Assembly: GCF_001279695.1 (NCBI RefSeq)
Contig: NZ_LGDD01000337.1
Span: 1 to 37,646, forward strand
Direction: 5' to 3'
DNA: 37,646 bases
DNA from: Streptomyces sp. WM6378
GTDB lineage: Bacteria > Actinomycetota > Actinomycetes > Streptomycetales > Streptomycetaceae
The notes beneath the pieces were generated by a model. It saw only the letters and a program-made list of their open reading frames with translations. It did no database searches and was not told the DNA's origin. The number at the start of each line of letters is the position of its first letter. The stretch's first letter is position 1. The position numbers and the translations under genes are program-made. Positions 15,521 through 24,299 of this stretch are shown in pieces.

Positions 15521-18184
15521 TCAGCGGCTGGCCTTGTAGGCGCCGGTGGCCTGCCCGAAGATCTCCGTCACTTTGTCACGCTGCGCCTCCGGACCGATGA
15601 CCTGGACCACGTGATATCGGCCATTGATGATCATGGCGAGATTGCGCACGTAGACCTGGCGGCCGTTGCTGTCGCGCCAGGTGAACTGCCCCTCGGCCAT
15701 GGACCGCTGCCCCACGTCGATGCGCCGCAGTCCGGTGGAGGTGGACCAGCTGGAGTCCCGGAAGGGCTGGAGTTCGCGCTCCTTGTCGGCCTGGTAGACC
15801 AGCGGATCCGAGCCGTTGTCCTTCACGGAGTCGCGCCCGGGGACGACGATCAGCGTGAAATCACCTCCGACATAACGGACTTGCCCGGCATCGTTCATCG
15901 GCTGCCGCTGCCAGCTCTTGTCGACGCCGACCTGGAACCCCTCGGCGTCCTTGCGCACGGCGTAACCGGCGGCCGGGGTAGCACCGGTCCCGCCGGGCCC
16001 GGTGGTCTGCGTCTGCTGCGAGGGCGGCGTGCCGTCGGGCGCCGGCACCTGGGAGGTGCCGGCGGACGGCGAACCGGGGCTCTGCTGCCCGCTGGTGCCG
16101 GGCGGGGTGGCGCTGCCCGTGTTCCGCGCGGAGCCCGAGCGGGGCATGAAGAGGACGGCGTACGCGATCGCCGCGGCGAGCAGCGCCAGGATGAGCAGGA
16201 GCAGCAGCCGGCCGAGCGATCTCGGTCTCCTGCCCCGCGCCGGCGCGGCCTGGCGGTGGCGGCCGTGTTCGGCGGGCGGGGCGACGGGCACGGGGGCGGC
16301 GCCGCGCCGTCTGCGCCGTACGAGTTCGCCCCGGCGGCGCAGGATCGGGAGCCGCTTGGCGTCGGGCACGATGAGGGGCGCGATGCGGGCGCCCGCGTCC
16401 GGCTCGGGCGCGGACCGCACCAGCGAGCGCAGCCAGCCGCGCAGTTCCTCGAACTCCGGGCGCTCGGTGGGGTCCTGGCGCAGCAGTGATTCGACGACCG
16501 GCCGCAGCGGCCCGCACTCCTCGGCGAACGCGGGCGGCTCTCCGCACACCATCTGGACGAGCTCGGCCGCGCTCTCCTCGGGGTAGGGGGCGTGGCCCTG
16601 CACCGCGCGGAACAGCAGGGCGCCGAGCGCCCAGAGGTCGGTGGCGGGGCCGATCGGCGGGGCGAGCCGCCAGTTCTCGTGCACGGGCCCGGCCTGCTCG
16701 GGCGCCCACCGCTCGGTGACCGCCCCCACGACGGCCATCCGGGTGTGCCGGGCCCGCTCGGCGGCGAGCCGGTTCGCGGGGCCGCGGTAGGGGGCGTCGG
16801 CCGAGGCGGTTCGCCGGTCCGGCGTGGGCGTGCGTTCCTTGACGGCGGGGACGGGCAGCGGGGCACTGGGATGCGGCTGACGCTGCGAGTCGGCGCGGAA
16901 GGCGTCGGCCCGGAAACCCGGGGGCAGGGCGGGAGTTCTGGGAGTGGGGGCAGGGATGCCCGACGACTGGGCTGGACTGCCTGAACTCCCTTGTGGATGC
17001 CGGGAGTTGAGGCTTGGGGCATCGGGTCCCTGGGCCTCGGCCGCCTGACGCGGGGTGGGGCGCGGCACCCAGCGTCCGGTCACCGGGTCGTACTGGCGGC
17101 GGGTGCGGCCGGAGTCGGGGCCCTGGTCCTCGGCGTACGGGCTCGCGGGGGTGCCGCTCGGGACCCGCACGCCGCGTACGGGGTCGTACATGCCTTGGTC
17201 GCCGGGGGTGTCCGGGGTGGCCCAGCTGCCTTCGAGCCCGGCCTGGCGGGCCTGTTCGGAGGGGGGCGTGCCTTCCTGGGCGGGGCGCTGCACGGGAAGA
17301 TCCGCCCCGGTGCGCGCCGCTGCCGCCGCCCTGGCGCCCGCGCGGTACGCGGCGATCGCCCCGGCCCGCGCGGCGGGACGCGGCTCGGGCCCACCCTGCG
17401 ACGTGCCGCTCGGCGGGGTCTCGTCGAGCCCGCCCGAAGGCGCGGGTGGCCGTGTCTCGCCGGAGCCGCCCGGGGGCGCGGCCGGTGGACCTCCGCCGGG
17501 GCCGAGGGACGTCGCGGCCGGTGGCGCTTCGCCGAACCCGTCGCCGTCGGGCGGCAGCGGCACGGGGGCGTACCCGCACAGCGCCTCCTCGGCGGCGCCC
17601 GCCGCGAGGCCGGTCAGCACGACCCGGCCGTCGTCGCATATCAGCACCGTACGGGCGGTGATGTTGCGGTGCGTCCAGCCGTGCGCGTGCAGCACCCGCA
17701 GCGCGGTCAGCACGTCGGAGGCGACCTCCGCCGCGCGGAAAGGGTTCAGCGGACGTTCGGCGAGCAGCGCCGACAGCGGGCGCGCGGCGACCAGTTCGCT
17801 GACGATCCACAGCGAGCCGTCCTGCGCGAACACGTCGAAGACCTGGTCGAGGCGGGGATGGTCGGGGATCTGCGCGGCCGCCTGGGCTGCCTCGACGGCC
17901 CGGCGCACGGCGGGGTCGGCGGGCCGCCGGGTGGTCCGCCCGTACCCGGGTGCGGCGCCGTACCCGCTCTCGCCCCCGCGCATATAGGTGTCGGGCGTCC
18001 CGTACGCGTCGTCGCCGTCGAGCACCTCGGCGTCGACGACCTCCGGCAACGGCACCTGCCGGACCAGGACTTCCTGGCCGCTGTAGGTGTCGAAAGCGCG
18101 TGTCTCGACGAGGTCGTAGGTGTCGTCGGGGGGCAGCGGCAGCCGATAGCGGTCGGCGAGCACCCGACCCGCATAGTCGTCCAC
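15521..18184 (-). CDS. transmembrane pseudokinase with long disordered insert
   Basis: About 887 residues from the GTG at 18184 (a GGGGAGG site lies 4 nt upstream; the frame is open to 18220). The fold is kinase-like but the catalytic residues are gone: the beta-3 Lys is Arg42 (VLVRQV), HRD is HRN (172-174, THRNITARTVLI), DFG is GLA (192-194), and there is no glycine-rich loop. The C-lobe remains (TERWAPEQ, ATDLWALGALLFRAVQGHAPYPEE, RQDPTERPEFEELRGWL). A ~270-residue Pro/Gly/Ala-rich segment is inserted where the activation loop would be (about 205-480). It includes two related motifs, YDPVRGVRVPSGTP and YDPVTGRWVPRPTP. A basic stretch and one transmembrane helix (about 658-680) precede an ectodomain with EGFQVGVDKSWQRQ and GQFTWRD, related to those of its neighbours. 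It probably acts as a scaffold or allosteric partner. Confidence 0.88.
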   Translation of the reverse strand: MDDYAGRVLADRYRLPLPPDDTYDLVETRAFDTYSGQEVLVRQVPLPEVVDAEVLDGDDAYGTPDTYMRGGESGYGAAPGYGRTTRRPADPAVRRAVEAAQAAAQIPDHPRLDQVFDVFAQDGSLWIVSELVAARPLSALLAERPLNPFRAAEVASDVLTALRVLHAHGWTHRNITARTVLICDDGRVVLTGLAAGAAEEALCGYAPVPLPPDGDGFGEAPPAATSLGPGGGPPAAPPGGSGETRPPAPSGGLDETPPSGTSQGGPEPRPAARAGAIAAYRAGARAAAAARTGADLPVQRPAQEGTPPSEQARQAGLEGSWATPDTPGDQGMYDPVRGVRVPSGTPASPYAEDQGPDSGRTRRQYDPVTGRWVPRPTPRQAAEAQGPDAPSLNSRHPQGSSGSPAQSSGIPAPTPRTPALPPGFRADAFRADSQRQPHPSAPLPVPAVKERTPTPDRRTASADAPYRGPANRLAAERARHTRMAVVGAVTERWAPEQAGPVHENWRLAPPIGPATDLWALGALLFRAVQGHAPYPEESAAELVQMVCGEPPAFAEECGPLRPVVESLLRQDPTERPEFEELRGWLRSLVRSAPEPDAGARIAPLIVPDAKRLPILRRRGELVRRRRRGAAPVPVAPPAEHGRHRQAAPARGRRPRSLGRLLLLLILALLAAAIAYAVLFMPRSGSARNTGSATPPGTSGQQSPGSPSAGTSQVPAPDGTPPSQQTQTTGPGGTGATPAAGYAVRKDAEGFQVGVDKSWQRQPMNDAGQVRYVGGDFTLIVVPGRDSVKDNGSDPLVYQADKERELQPFRDSSWSTSTGLRRIDVGQRSMAEGQFTWRDSNGRQVYVRNLAMIINGRYHVVQVIGPEAQRDKVTEIFGQATGAYKASR

Positions 18185-18325
18185 GACGCCTCCCCACAGC
18201 GCGCTGTTCCCCCGGACCACGGACCTCAGCCCCGCCGCAACCCGTCAATTCCGGTCGTTTACCGGCCCATTGTGGCTGCGTACGGTCCGCGGGCTCTCAC
18301 GATACGTGGCCCCGCCGCGTCACGT

Positions 18326-18348
18326 CCGGGGGATAGGCGTTTCCCCGG
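18326..18348 (-). terminator. short hairpin after kinase 5 gene
   Basis: CCGGGG (18326-18331) and CCCCGG (18343-18348) pair over 6 bp, directly after the stop at 18355 of the minus-strand kinase gene. It is a weak candidate; the rest of the 170-nt gap to the pseudokinase start holds no clear feature. Confidence 0.3.
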
Positions 18349-18354
18349 GCGGGG

Positions 18355-20949
18355 TCAGGCGGGCTGGAAGGTGGCGAAGAACGCGGCCAGGGTCTGCTGG
18401 GTCTCCGGCTTCGACCAGTCCGCGTCCTTGGCCGAGAACATGATTCCGTAGCCCTGGCTGAGGCTGACGACGAAGCCCCGGTCCACCGAGTGGTACTTGG
18501 CCCCGCTGTCGTCGTCGTAGGTGAACTCCCAGTCGGCCGCGAGCCAGCCCCGGTAGTTCACCGCGGCTATCTTCACCCGCTTGTAGCCCGGCCTCGTCAT
18601 GGACGACTCCTGGTCCGTCCAGTCCGCCACCGGGTTCGACTTGGGGCTGTCGGTCCAGCCGATCAGGAGGCGCTGCCCGTTGGGGCCGTTGAATCGGACG
18701 CCCGCGTCGTCGGTCTTGCTGTACGACCAACCCGCGGGCAGGCCTATGGAGAAGCCCTGGCTCGACTTGTAGGGAGTGGTGGCGGGAGTGCCCGTGCCAC
18801 CGCCGCCCTTGTTGTTGTCGCCGGTGCCGGTGCCCGTGCCCGTGCCGGTGTCGTCGCCCTTGCCGTCGCCCTGTCCGGCCGTCCCCGTGGAGCCCTGGCC
18901 GGACGGGGTGCCCGCGCCGGACGGGTTCTGGCTGCCGGTGCCCTTCTTGCTGCTCGCCGGGGAGCCGCCGGCCGCGGGCCCACTGGAAGCGGCCTTGTCG
19001 CCCTTGGGCTTGTGCGCGGAATCGTCTCCCGAGCTGAGCGTGATGGCGAGCACCGTGCCGAGTATCGCGAGCGCCGCGACCACCGCGATGATCACCAGGG
19101 TGCGGCGCGGCACGACATCGGTGAGCGGCGCGCGCGGCGGCGGCACCGGGCCCGACGGCGCCCCGGACTTCGGCCGCGCGGGCACCGCCTTGGACCGGAC
19201 GTCCCGCGCCTCCCGGGCGACCTGCGCCTTCTCCTTGGCCTCGGCTGCCGCGTTCCGTACGGACTTGAGCGCGCCGCGCACCCGCTCGGCGGCCACGTCG
19301 GTCTTCGGCTCGCCGGGCAGCGGCGGCAGCGGAACCACCCGGGTCGCCTCGGGCGACACCGGCTCGGGAGCGGGCTCGGGGCGCTCCGGGGCGTTGAGCA
19401 CCTCGGTGAGCAGCTTGCGCGCGGCAGCGTTGTCGAGCCGCTGCGCCGGGTCCTTGGCGAGCAGCCCGTAGATGACCTGCTCAAGGAGCGGGCCCGCATT
19501 CTTGGGCGGATCGACCGGCTCGGTCATCACCGCGGTCAGCGTCGCGATCGCCGAACCCTTGTCGTACGGGGGCACGCCTTCCACGCTCGCGTACAGCAGC
19601 CCGCCGAGCGACCAGAGGTCGGCGGCCGGACCGGGCTTGTGGCCGCGGGCCCGCTCGGGCGAGATGTACGAGGGCGCTCCGACGAGCATGCCGGTGGAGG
19701 TGATGGAGGGGTCGCCCTCCACCTGGGCGATGCCGAAGTCGGTCAGCACGACCCGGCCGTCCTCGGCGATCAGCACGTTGGACGGCTTGACGTCGCGGTG
19801 CAGGATGCCTTCCCGGTGCGCGGAACGCAGCACGTCGAGGATCGCGAGCCCCACCTCGGCGGCCCGGCGGGGCGTCAGCGTCCCGTCCTCGCGCACCGCT
19901 TCGGCGAGCGACTTGCCCTCGACGAGCTCCATCACGATCCAGGGCCGGTCGTCCTCGTCCACGACGTCGTAGACGGTCACTGCGGCGGTGTTGCGGATCC
20001 GCGCGATCGCCTTGGCCTCGCGCAGGGTACGCGTGATGAGCCGGCGCTTCTCGTCCTCGTCGATGCTGGAGGGGAAGCGGAGTTCCTTGACGGCGACGGT
20101 CCGCCCGAGCGTCTCGTCGACGGCCCGCCAGACGGTCCCCATCCCGCCCCGCCCGAGCACTCCCCCGAGCCGGTACCGGCCCGCGAGCAACCGGCCTTCG
20201 CCGCCGCCCTTCTTGAGGTCCTGGGCCGGGGCAACCGGCTTGCCGTCAGCGGGGCGAGCCGTCGGCTTGGCATCGGTGGAGGGGGTGGTGGGCTTGGCGT
20301 CCCCGGGCTTCGCGGCCGGCTTGGCGTTGGAAACCTCGGAGCTCGACTTGGCCACCGGCTTGGCATCGGCGGGCCGCGAACCCGACTTGGCTTCCGCGTC
20401 CTCGATGCCCGGCTTGGCGTCGGAGACTTCGGAGTCCGGCTTCGCATCGGCCGACTCGGAACCCGGCTCGGCATCCCCGGCCTTGGCAACCGGCTTGGGC
20501 TCAGCGCCCCCGGAGCCCGGCTCGGCAGCGGACTTGGCGTCGGCGGCGCCACCCCCGGCGCTCGGCTCGGCAGCCGCAGCAAGGGAGCTCGGCTTCGCGC
20601 CCGCCGCCTTGGCGCCTGCCTTGGCGCCCGGCTTCGCACCCGGCTTGGCGGCCGACGTCCGGGGGTCCGGCTTGGGCTCCCGGGCGGCGGCATCCCGCTC
20701 GGCGCCCGCAGCGCCGGGCTTCGCATCCTGCGCCCGGGAACCCGAGTTGCCCTTCGGGGCAGCCGCGGCCCGCCCGGCGTCCGACGACTCACCCGCACTC
20801 GACTTGGCCACCGCGTCACCCGCATCCGCCGGGCGCCGCCCGGACTTCGTGTCCGCCTCGCCCGAGGCGGACTCTGCGGGCGTCGACGACGCCCCCGGTT
20901 CCTGCCGCTCGTCCCGCTGGGGCTCCCGCGACTGCTCCGCCTCCGACAT
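18355..20949 (-). CDS. transmembrane Ser/Thr protein kinase 5 with 250-residue disordered N-terminus
   Basis: 864 residues from the ATG at 20949, which has a GAGGGG ribosome site 5 nt upstream; the longer open frame to 21633 would overlap the divergent hydrolase gene. Residues 1-250 are Ala/Lys/Pro/Ser-rich, have almost no aromatic residues, and carry six exact DAKP tetrapeptides plus variants. The kinase domain (about 259-520) is complete: GRGGMG 266-271, Lys288 (VAVKEL), HRDVKPSN, DFGIAQVEG, activation segment SITSTGMLVGAPSYISPE. A Lys/Ala/Glu-rich helix (AAERVRGALKSVRNAAAEAKEKAQ) just before the membrane could be a coiled coil. The transmembrane helix is LVIIAVVAALAILGTVLAITL. After a Gly/Thr linker the ectodomain begins GFSIGLPAGWSYSK and contains DWEFTYDDD. 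It is the promoter-proximal gene of the kinase series. Confidence 0.93.
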   Translation of the reverse strand: MSEAEQSREPQRDERQEPGASSTPAESASGEADTKSGRRPADAGDAVAKSSAGESSDAGRAAAAPKGNSGSRAQDAKPGAAGAERDAAAREPKPDPRTSAAKPGAKPGAKAGAKAAGAKPSSLAAAAEPSAGGGAADAKSAAEPGSGGAEPKPVAKAGDAEPGSESADAKPDSEVSDAKPGIEDAEAKSGSRPADAKPVAKSSSEVSNAKPAAKPGDAKPTTPSTDAKPTARPADGKPVAPAQDLKKGGGEGRLLAGRYRLGGVLGRGGMGTVWRAVDETLGRTVAVKELRFPSSIDEDEKRRLITRTLREAKAIARIRNTAAVTVYDVVDEDDRPWIVMELVEGKSLAEAVREDGTLTPRRAAEVGLAILDVLRSAHREGILHRDVKPSNVLIAEDGRVVLTDFGIAQVEGDPSITSTGMLVGAPSYISPERARGHKPGPAADLWSLGGLLYASVEGVPPYDKGSAIATLTAVMTEPVDPPKNAGPLLEQVIYGLLAKDPAQRLDNAAARKLLTEVLNAPERPEPAPEPVSPEATRVVPLPPLPGEPKTDVAAERVRGALKSVRNAAAEAKEKAQVAREARDVRSKAVPARPKSGAPSGPVPPPRAPLTDVVPRRTLVIIAVVAALAILGTVLAITLSSGDDSAHKPKGDKAASSGPAAGGSPASSKKGTGSQNPSGAGTPSGQGSTGTAGQGDGKGDDTGTGTGTGTGDNNKGGGGTGTPATTPYKSSQGFSIGLPAGWSYSKTDDAGVRFNGPNGQRLLIGWTDSPKSNPVADWTDQESSMTRPGYKRVKIAAVNYRGWLAADWEFTYDDDSGAKYHSVDRGFVVSLSQGYGIMFSAKDADWSKPETQQTLAAFFATFQPA

Positions 20950-21217
20950 GCGTCCCCTCTGCGATTCCTGATCTTCGCCCGCGCCGGCCTCGGCCCGCGG
21001 CCTGCCACGACCGCCCTCATGGAGCCGGCCCGGCCCACCGCTTCGACCTGCTTGTCCTGCCGGGTGCCCGGCCGCACCGGAGCCGCTCTCGAACTCGGCG
21101 TCCGCGCGAGGCCCGTAACCCGCCCTGGCAGAGCCATCATTGTCCCTCACGCCAGGACCGGTGATGGTCCCGGGTCCGACCTCCGCCAAGATGGCTCCCG
21201 AGGAAGGGAAGCCCGCC

Positions 21218-22417
21218 ATGCCGACGCTCCGGGCGCTGCTCGTCGCACCGCTGGCCACGACGCTGACCACGGCGCTGTGCGTGCTCGGCACGACGCCGCT
21301 GCCCGGCGAAGAGGCCCCTTCCGCCGTGCGCGCCGCGCTGGCCCGCCTGGTCACCGACGGCGGCGCCCCGGCTGCCGCACTGCTCGCCGAAGACGCCTCC
21401 GGCACCCGGTACCACACCGCGGGCACCACCCTCGGCCGCGCCGACCACTTCCGCGCGGGCAGCATCACCAAGACGTTCGTGGCCACCGTCGTGCTCCAGC
21501 TGTCCGCCGAGGGCAGGCTGGGACTCGACGACACCGTGGACCGGTATCTGCCCGGACTCGTGCGCGGGCACGGCAACGACGGCCGCCACCTCACCCTGCG
21601 CTCCCTGCTCTCCCACACCAGCGGTCTCTTCAACTACACGGCGGACACCACCGTTCCGGTTCCACTCACCCCCGACGAAGCCGTCCGCACCGCGCTCGCC
21701 CACTCCCCCGGGCCCCTCGGCACGTATGCCTACTCGAACACCAACTACGTGCTGCTCGGCCTGATCATCCAGGCCGTCACCGGCCGCACGTATGCCGCCG
21801 AAGCCGAACGCCGCATCATCACCCCGCTCCATCTCACCGGCACCTCCTTCCCGGGCGCCCGCACCACGCTCCCCGAACCACACAGCCGCGCCTACACCTC
21901 CAGAGGCCGCGACGTCACCGACCTCGACCCGCGCCAGGCGGGCGCCGCCGGCGAGCTGATCTCGACGCTCGCCGATCTCAGCCGTTTCTACGCGGCCCTC
22001 CTCGCCGGCACCCTGCTGCCCGCGGCCCAACGGCGCGAACTGCTCAGCACCGACTCCACCCTGGGCGTGTACGCACTCGGTATCTACCCCCAGCGGCTCT
22101 CCTGCAGCCTGACGGTGTGGGGCCACAACGGCCACATATCCGGCAGTTACGTGCGCGCCGCCACCACCCCCGACGGCCGCCACACCGCCGTCTTCCGCAT
22201 CAACACCGATGCCTTCACCGACCCCTCCCTCGAACTCGCTCTCCTCGACGCCGAGTTCTGCCCGACGTCGACCCGGCAGCCGCCCCACGCGCCGCCGTCA
22301 CCCCATGCGCCGACGGCGTCCAGCACCCCGGCGCCGCCCCGCCCCCCGGTACCGGCCCGCGCACCGCGGCCGTCCCGTACTCCGGCGGCGCCCTCGGCCT
22401 CCGCTGCCGCGTCCTAG
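21218..22417 (+). CDS. secreted serine hydrolase, beta-lactamase/D-Ala-D-Ala carboxypeptidase family
   Basis: 399 residues from the ATG at 21218 (GGAAGGGAA site upstream). An N-terminal signal sequence (LRALLVAPLATTLTTALCVLG) directs export. The serine beta-lactamase-like (class C/EstB/peptidase S12) motifs are present: SITK at 82-85 (nucleophile Ser82, Lys85), YSN at 172-174, and HNGH in place of the KTG box. The last ~50 residues are almost only Pro, Ala, Ser, Arg and Thr, a disordered tail possibly for wall interaction. There is no C-terminal membrane helix. It could be a D,D-carboxypeptidase, esterase or amidase; the sequence does not decide. It is divergent from kinase 5, whose outer domain faces the same compartment. 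Its stop codon overlaps that of glpD. Confidence 0.88.
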   Translation: MPTLRALLVAPLATTLTTALCVLGTTPLPGEEAPSAVRAALARLVTDGGAPAAALLAEDASGTRYHTAGTTLGRADHFRAGSITKTFVATVVLQLSAEGRLGLDDTVDRYLPGLVRGHGNDGRHLTLRSLLSHTSGLFNYTADTTVPVPLTPDEAVRTALAHSPGPLGTYAYSNTNYVLLGLIIQAVTGRTYAAEAERRIITPLHLTGTSFPGARTTLPEPHSRAYTSRGRDVTDLDPRQAGAAGELISTLADLSRFYAALLAGTLLPAAQRRELLSTDSTLGVYALGIYPQRLSCSLTVWGHNGHISGSYVRAATTPDGRHTAVFRINTDAFTDPSLELALLDAEFCPTSTRQPPHAPPSPHAPTASSTPAPPRPPVPARAPRPSRTPAAPSASAAAS

Positions 22418-24120
22418 ACGGGTGCGATGTCCGGCGCGCCGAGCCTGGCCGCGTCCGCCGTCAGGTCGTCCGGCTGGCGCTGCGACTCCCGCTCGGCCTC
22501 CACCCGCTTCTCGTAGTGCTCCACCTCCTTCTCGATCTGCTTGTGGTCCCAGCCGAGCACCGGCGCCATCAGCTCCGCGCACTCCCGGGCCGAGCGCGTG
22601 CCCCGGTCGAAGGTCTCGATCGAGATCCGGGTCCGCCGGGTCAGCACGTCGTCGAGGTGGCGGGCCCCCTCGTGCGAGGCGGCGTAGACGATCTCGGCGC
22701 GGAGATAGTCGTCGGCCGCGGCGAGCGGTTCGCCGAGCGACGGGTCGGCGGTGATCAGCTCCAGGAGGTCCTCGGCCATCGAGCCGTACCGATTCAACAG
22801 GTGCTCCACGCGCACCACATGGAGTCCGGTCCTCGCCGCGATCCTGGCCCGGGCGTTCCACAGCGCCTTGTACCCCTCGGCGCCGAGCAGCGGGATGTCC
22901 TCGGTGACGCAGGCCGCCACCCGCTGGTCGAGCGCGTGCACCGCCTCGTCGACGGCGTCCTTCGCCATCACCCGGTACGTCGTGTACTTGCCGCCCGCCA
23001 CGACCACGAGCCCCGGCACCGGATGCGCGACGGTGTGTTCGCGCGAGAGCTTGCTGGTGGCGTCGGACTCCCCGGCGAGCAGCGGTCGCAGACCGGCGTA
23101 CACACCCTGCACGTCGTCCCGGGTCAGGGGCACCGCGAGCACCGAATTGACGTGTTCCAGGAGGTAGTCGATGTCGGCGCTCGATGCCGCGGGGTGCGCC
23201 TTGTCGAGGTCCCAGTCGGTGTCGGTGGTGCCGACGATCCAGTGCCGGCCCCAGGGGATGACGAAGAGCACGGACTTCTCGGTCCGCAGGATCAGCCCGG
23301 TATTCGAGTGGATCCGGTCCTTGGGCACCACCAGGTGGATGCCCTTCGAGGCCCGTACATGGAACTGCCCCCTCTCCCCGATCAGCGCCTGGGTGTCGTC
23401 GGTCCACACCCCCGTCGCGTTCACGACCTGCTTGGCGCGGATCTCGTACTCCCCGCCCGCCTCTCCATCCTGCACCCTGGCACCGACAACGCGTTCGCCC
23501 TCGCGCAGGAAGCCCACCACCCGGGCCCGGTTGGCGACCTGCGCCCCGTACGAGGCGGCGGTGCGCACCAGGGTGGTCACATAGCGCGCGTCGTCCATCT
23601 GGGCGTCGTAGTACTGCAACGCTCCGACCAGCGCGTCCTTCTTCAAGGCGGGCGCGACGCGCAGCGCGTGGCGGCGGCTCAGGTGACGGTGCGTCGGCAG
23701 CCCTCTGCCGTGCCCTGACGACACGGACATCGCGTCGTAGAGGGCGACGCCCGAGCCCGCGTACAGCCGCTCCCAGCCCTTGTGCTGCAAGGGGTAGAGG
23801 AACGGGACCGGTTTCACCAGGTGCGGTGCGAGCCGTTCGAGCAGCAGCCCGCGCTCCTTGAGCGCTTCGCGTACGAGGGCGAAGTCGAGCATCTCCAGAT
23901 AGCGCAGGCCGCCGTGGATCAGCTTGCTGGAGCGGCTGGAGGTGCCCGATGCCCAGTCCCTCGCCTCGACGAGGCCGGTGGCCAGGCCCCGGGTCGCCGC
24001 GTCGAGTGCCGTGCCCGCTCCGACCACCCCCGCGCCCACGACCAGCACGTCCAGCTCGCGTTCGGCCATGGCGGCGAGCGCCTGCGCGCGCTGCTCGGGT
24101 CCCAGTGTCGCTGTCCTCAC
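22414..24120 (-). CDS. glpD: aerobic glycerol-3-phosphate dehydrogenase (FAD)
   Basis: 568 residues from the GTG at 24120, with a GGGAGG ribosome site 6 nt upstream; the frame is open to 24210 but without such a site. It oxidises sn-glycerol 3-phosphate to dihydroxyacetone phosphate and passes electrons to quinone at the inner membrane face. It has the FAD motif GAGVVGAG near residue 29, SSRSSKLIHGGLRYLE (a hallmark of the family), the substrate region GRHWIVGTTDTDWD and the GGKYTTYRVMAKDAVD segment, followed by the C-terminal helical domain. The length is typical of actinobacterial GlpD. No glycerol facilitator or kinase gene is adjacent, so this is probably a second, stand-alone copy or one not in the gyl operon. 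It is divergent from the UDP-sugar dehydrogenase-like gene. Confidence 0.95.
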   Translation of the reverse strand: MRTATLGPEQRAQALAAMAERELDVLVVGAGVVGAGTALDAATRGLATGLVEARDWASGTSSRSSKLIHGGLRYLEMLDFALVREALKERGLLLERLAPHLVKPVPFLYPLQHKGWERLYAGSGVALYDAMSVSSGHGRGLPTHRHLSRRHALRVAPALKKDALVGALQYYDAQMDDARYVTTLVRTAASYGAQVANRARVVGFLREGERVVGARVQDGEAGGEYEIRAKQVVNATGVWTDDTQALIGERGQFHVRASKGIHLVVPKDRIHSNTGLILRTEKSVLFVIPWGRHWIVGTTDTDWDLDKAHPAASSADIDYLLEHVNSVLAVPLTRDDVQGVYAGLRPLLAGESDATSKLSREHTVAHPVPGLVVVAGGKYTTYRVMAKDAVDEAVHALDQRVAACVTEDIPLLGAEGYKALWNARARIAARTGLHVVRVEHLLNRYGSMAEDLLELITADPSLGEPLAAADDYLRAEIVYAASHEGARHLDDVLTRRTRISIETFDRGTRSARECAELMAPVLGWDHKQIEKEVEHYEKRVEAERESQRQPDDLTADAARLGAPDIAPV

Positions 24121-24213
24121 GGCTTGCCTCCCGTGGATCGGGGTGGTCGCTCGGACCGGGTGGTCCGGCTCACATCCTCGATTCTGGACGGGACCACCGA
24201 CATCGGCCACCGC

Positions 24214-24223
24214 CTGTGGACAA
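24214..24223 (-). promoter_or_regulatory. DnaA-box-like site, TTGTCCACA
   Basis: The minus strand of 24215-24223 reads TTGTCCACA, the DnaA box consensus known from Streptomyces oriC. Together with 24301-24309 it forms a perfect 9-bp inverted repeat CTGTGGACA/TGTCCACAG across 78 nt. It lies in the glpD/UDP-sugar dehydrogenase divergent promoter region. Confidence 0.45.
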
Positions 24224-24250
24224 CACTCGGATTGCCGCGCCCTCCCAATG

Positions 24251-24296
24251 CCGTAAATCGGTCATATTTCCTCTTAGTCTGACATTTAGCACGCCC
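24251..24296. promoter_or_regulatory. AT-rich stretch in the glpD divergent promoter region
   Basis: A run such as GTAAATCGGTCATATTTCCT, well below 50% G+C, stands out in the GC-rich surroundings. It lies between the two DnaA-box-like sites and probably holds the promoters of glpD and/or the 24355 gene. A CTGACA hexamer (24280-24285) is visible but no matching -10. Confidence 0.35.
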
Positions 24297-24299
24297 ATT

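Noticed and set aside
10207..20949. PASTA domains in the kinases (PknB-type muropeptide sensing)
   Set aside because: The outer domains are single, about 140-170 residues and do not show repeated ~65-residue PASTA units.
20950..21633. Longer N-terminus for kinase 5
   Set aside because: It would overlap the divergent hydrolase gene and its signal peptide; the ATG at 20949 has a good ribosome site.
18490..23718. A 1742-residue plus-strand open frame spanning the kinase 5, hydrolase and glpD region
   Set aside because: It is antisense to kinase 5 and glpD and out of frame with the hydrolase; it has Arg/Gly/His-rich low-complexity composition and no recognisable domain. Long spurious frames are expected at this G+C.
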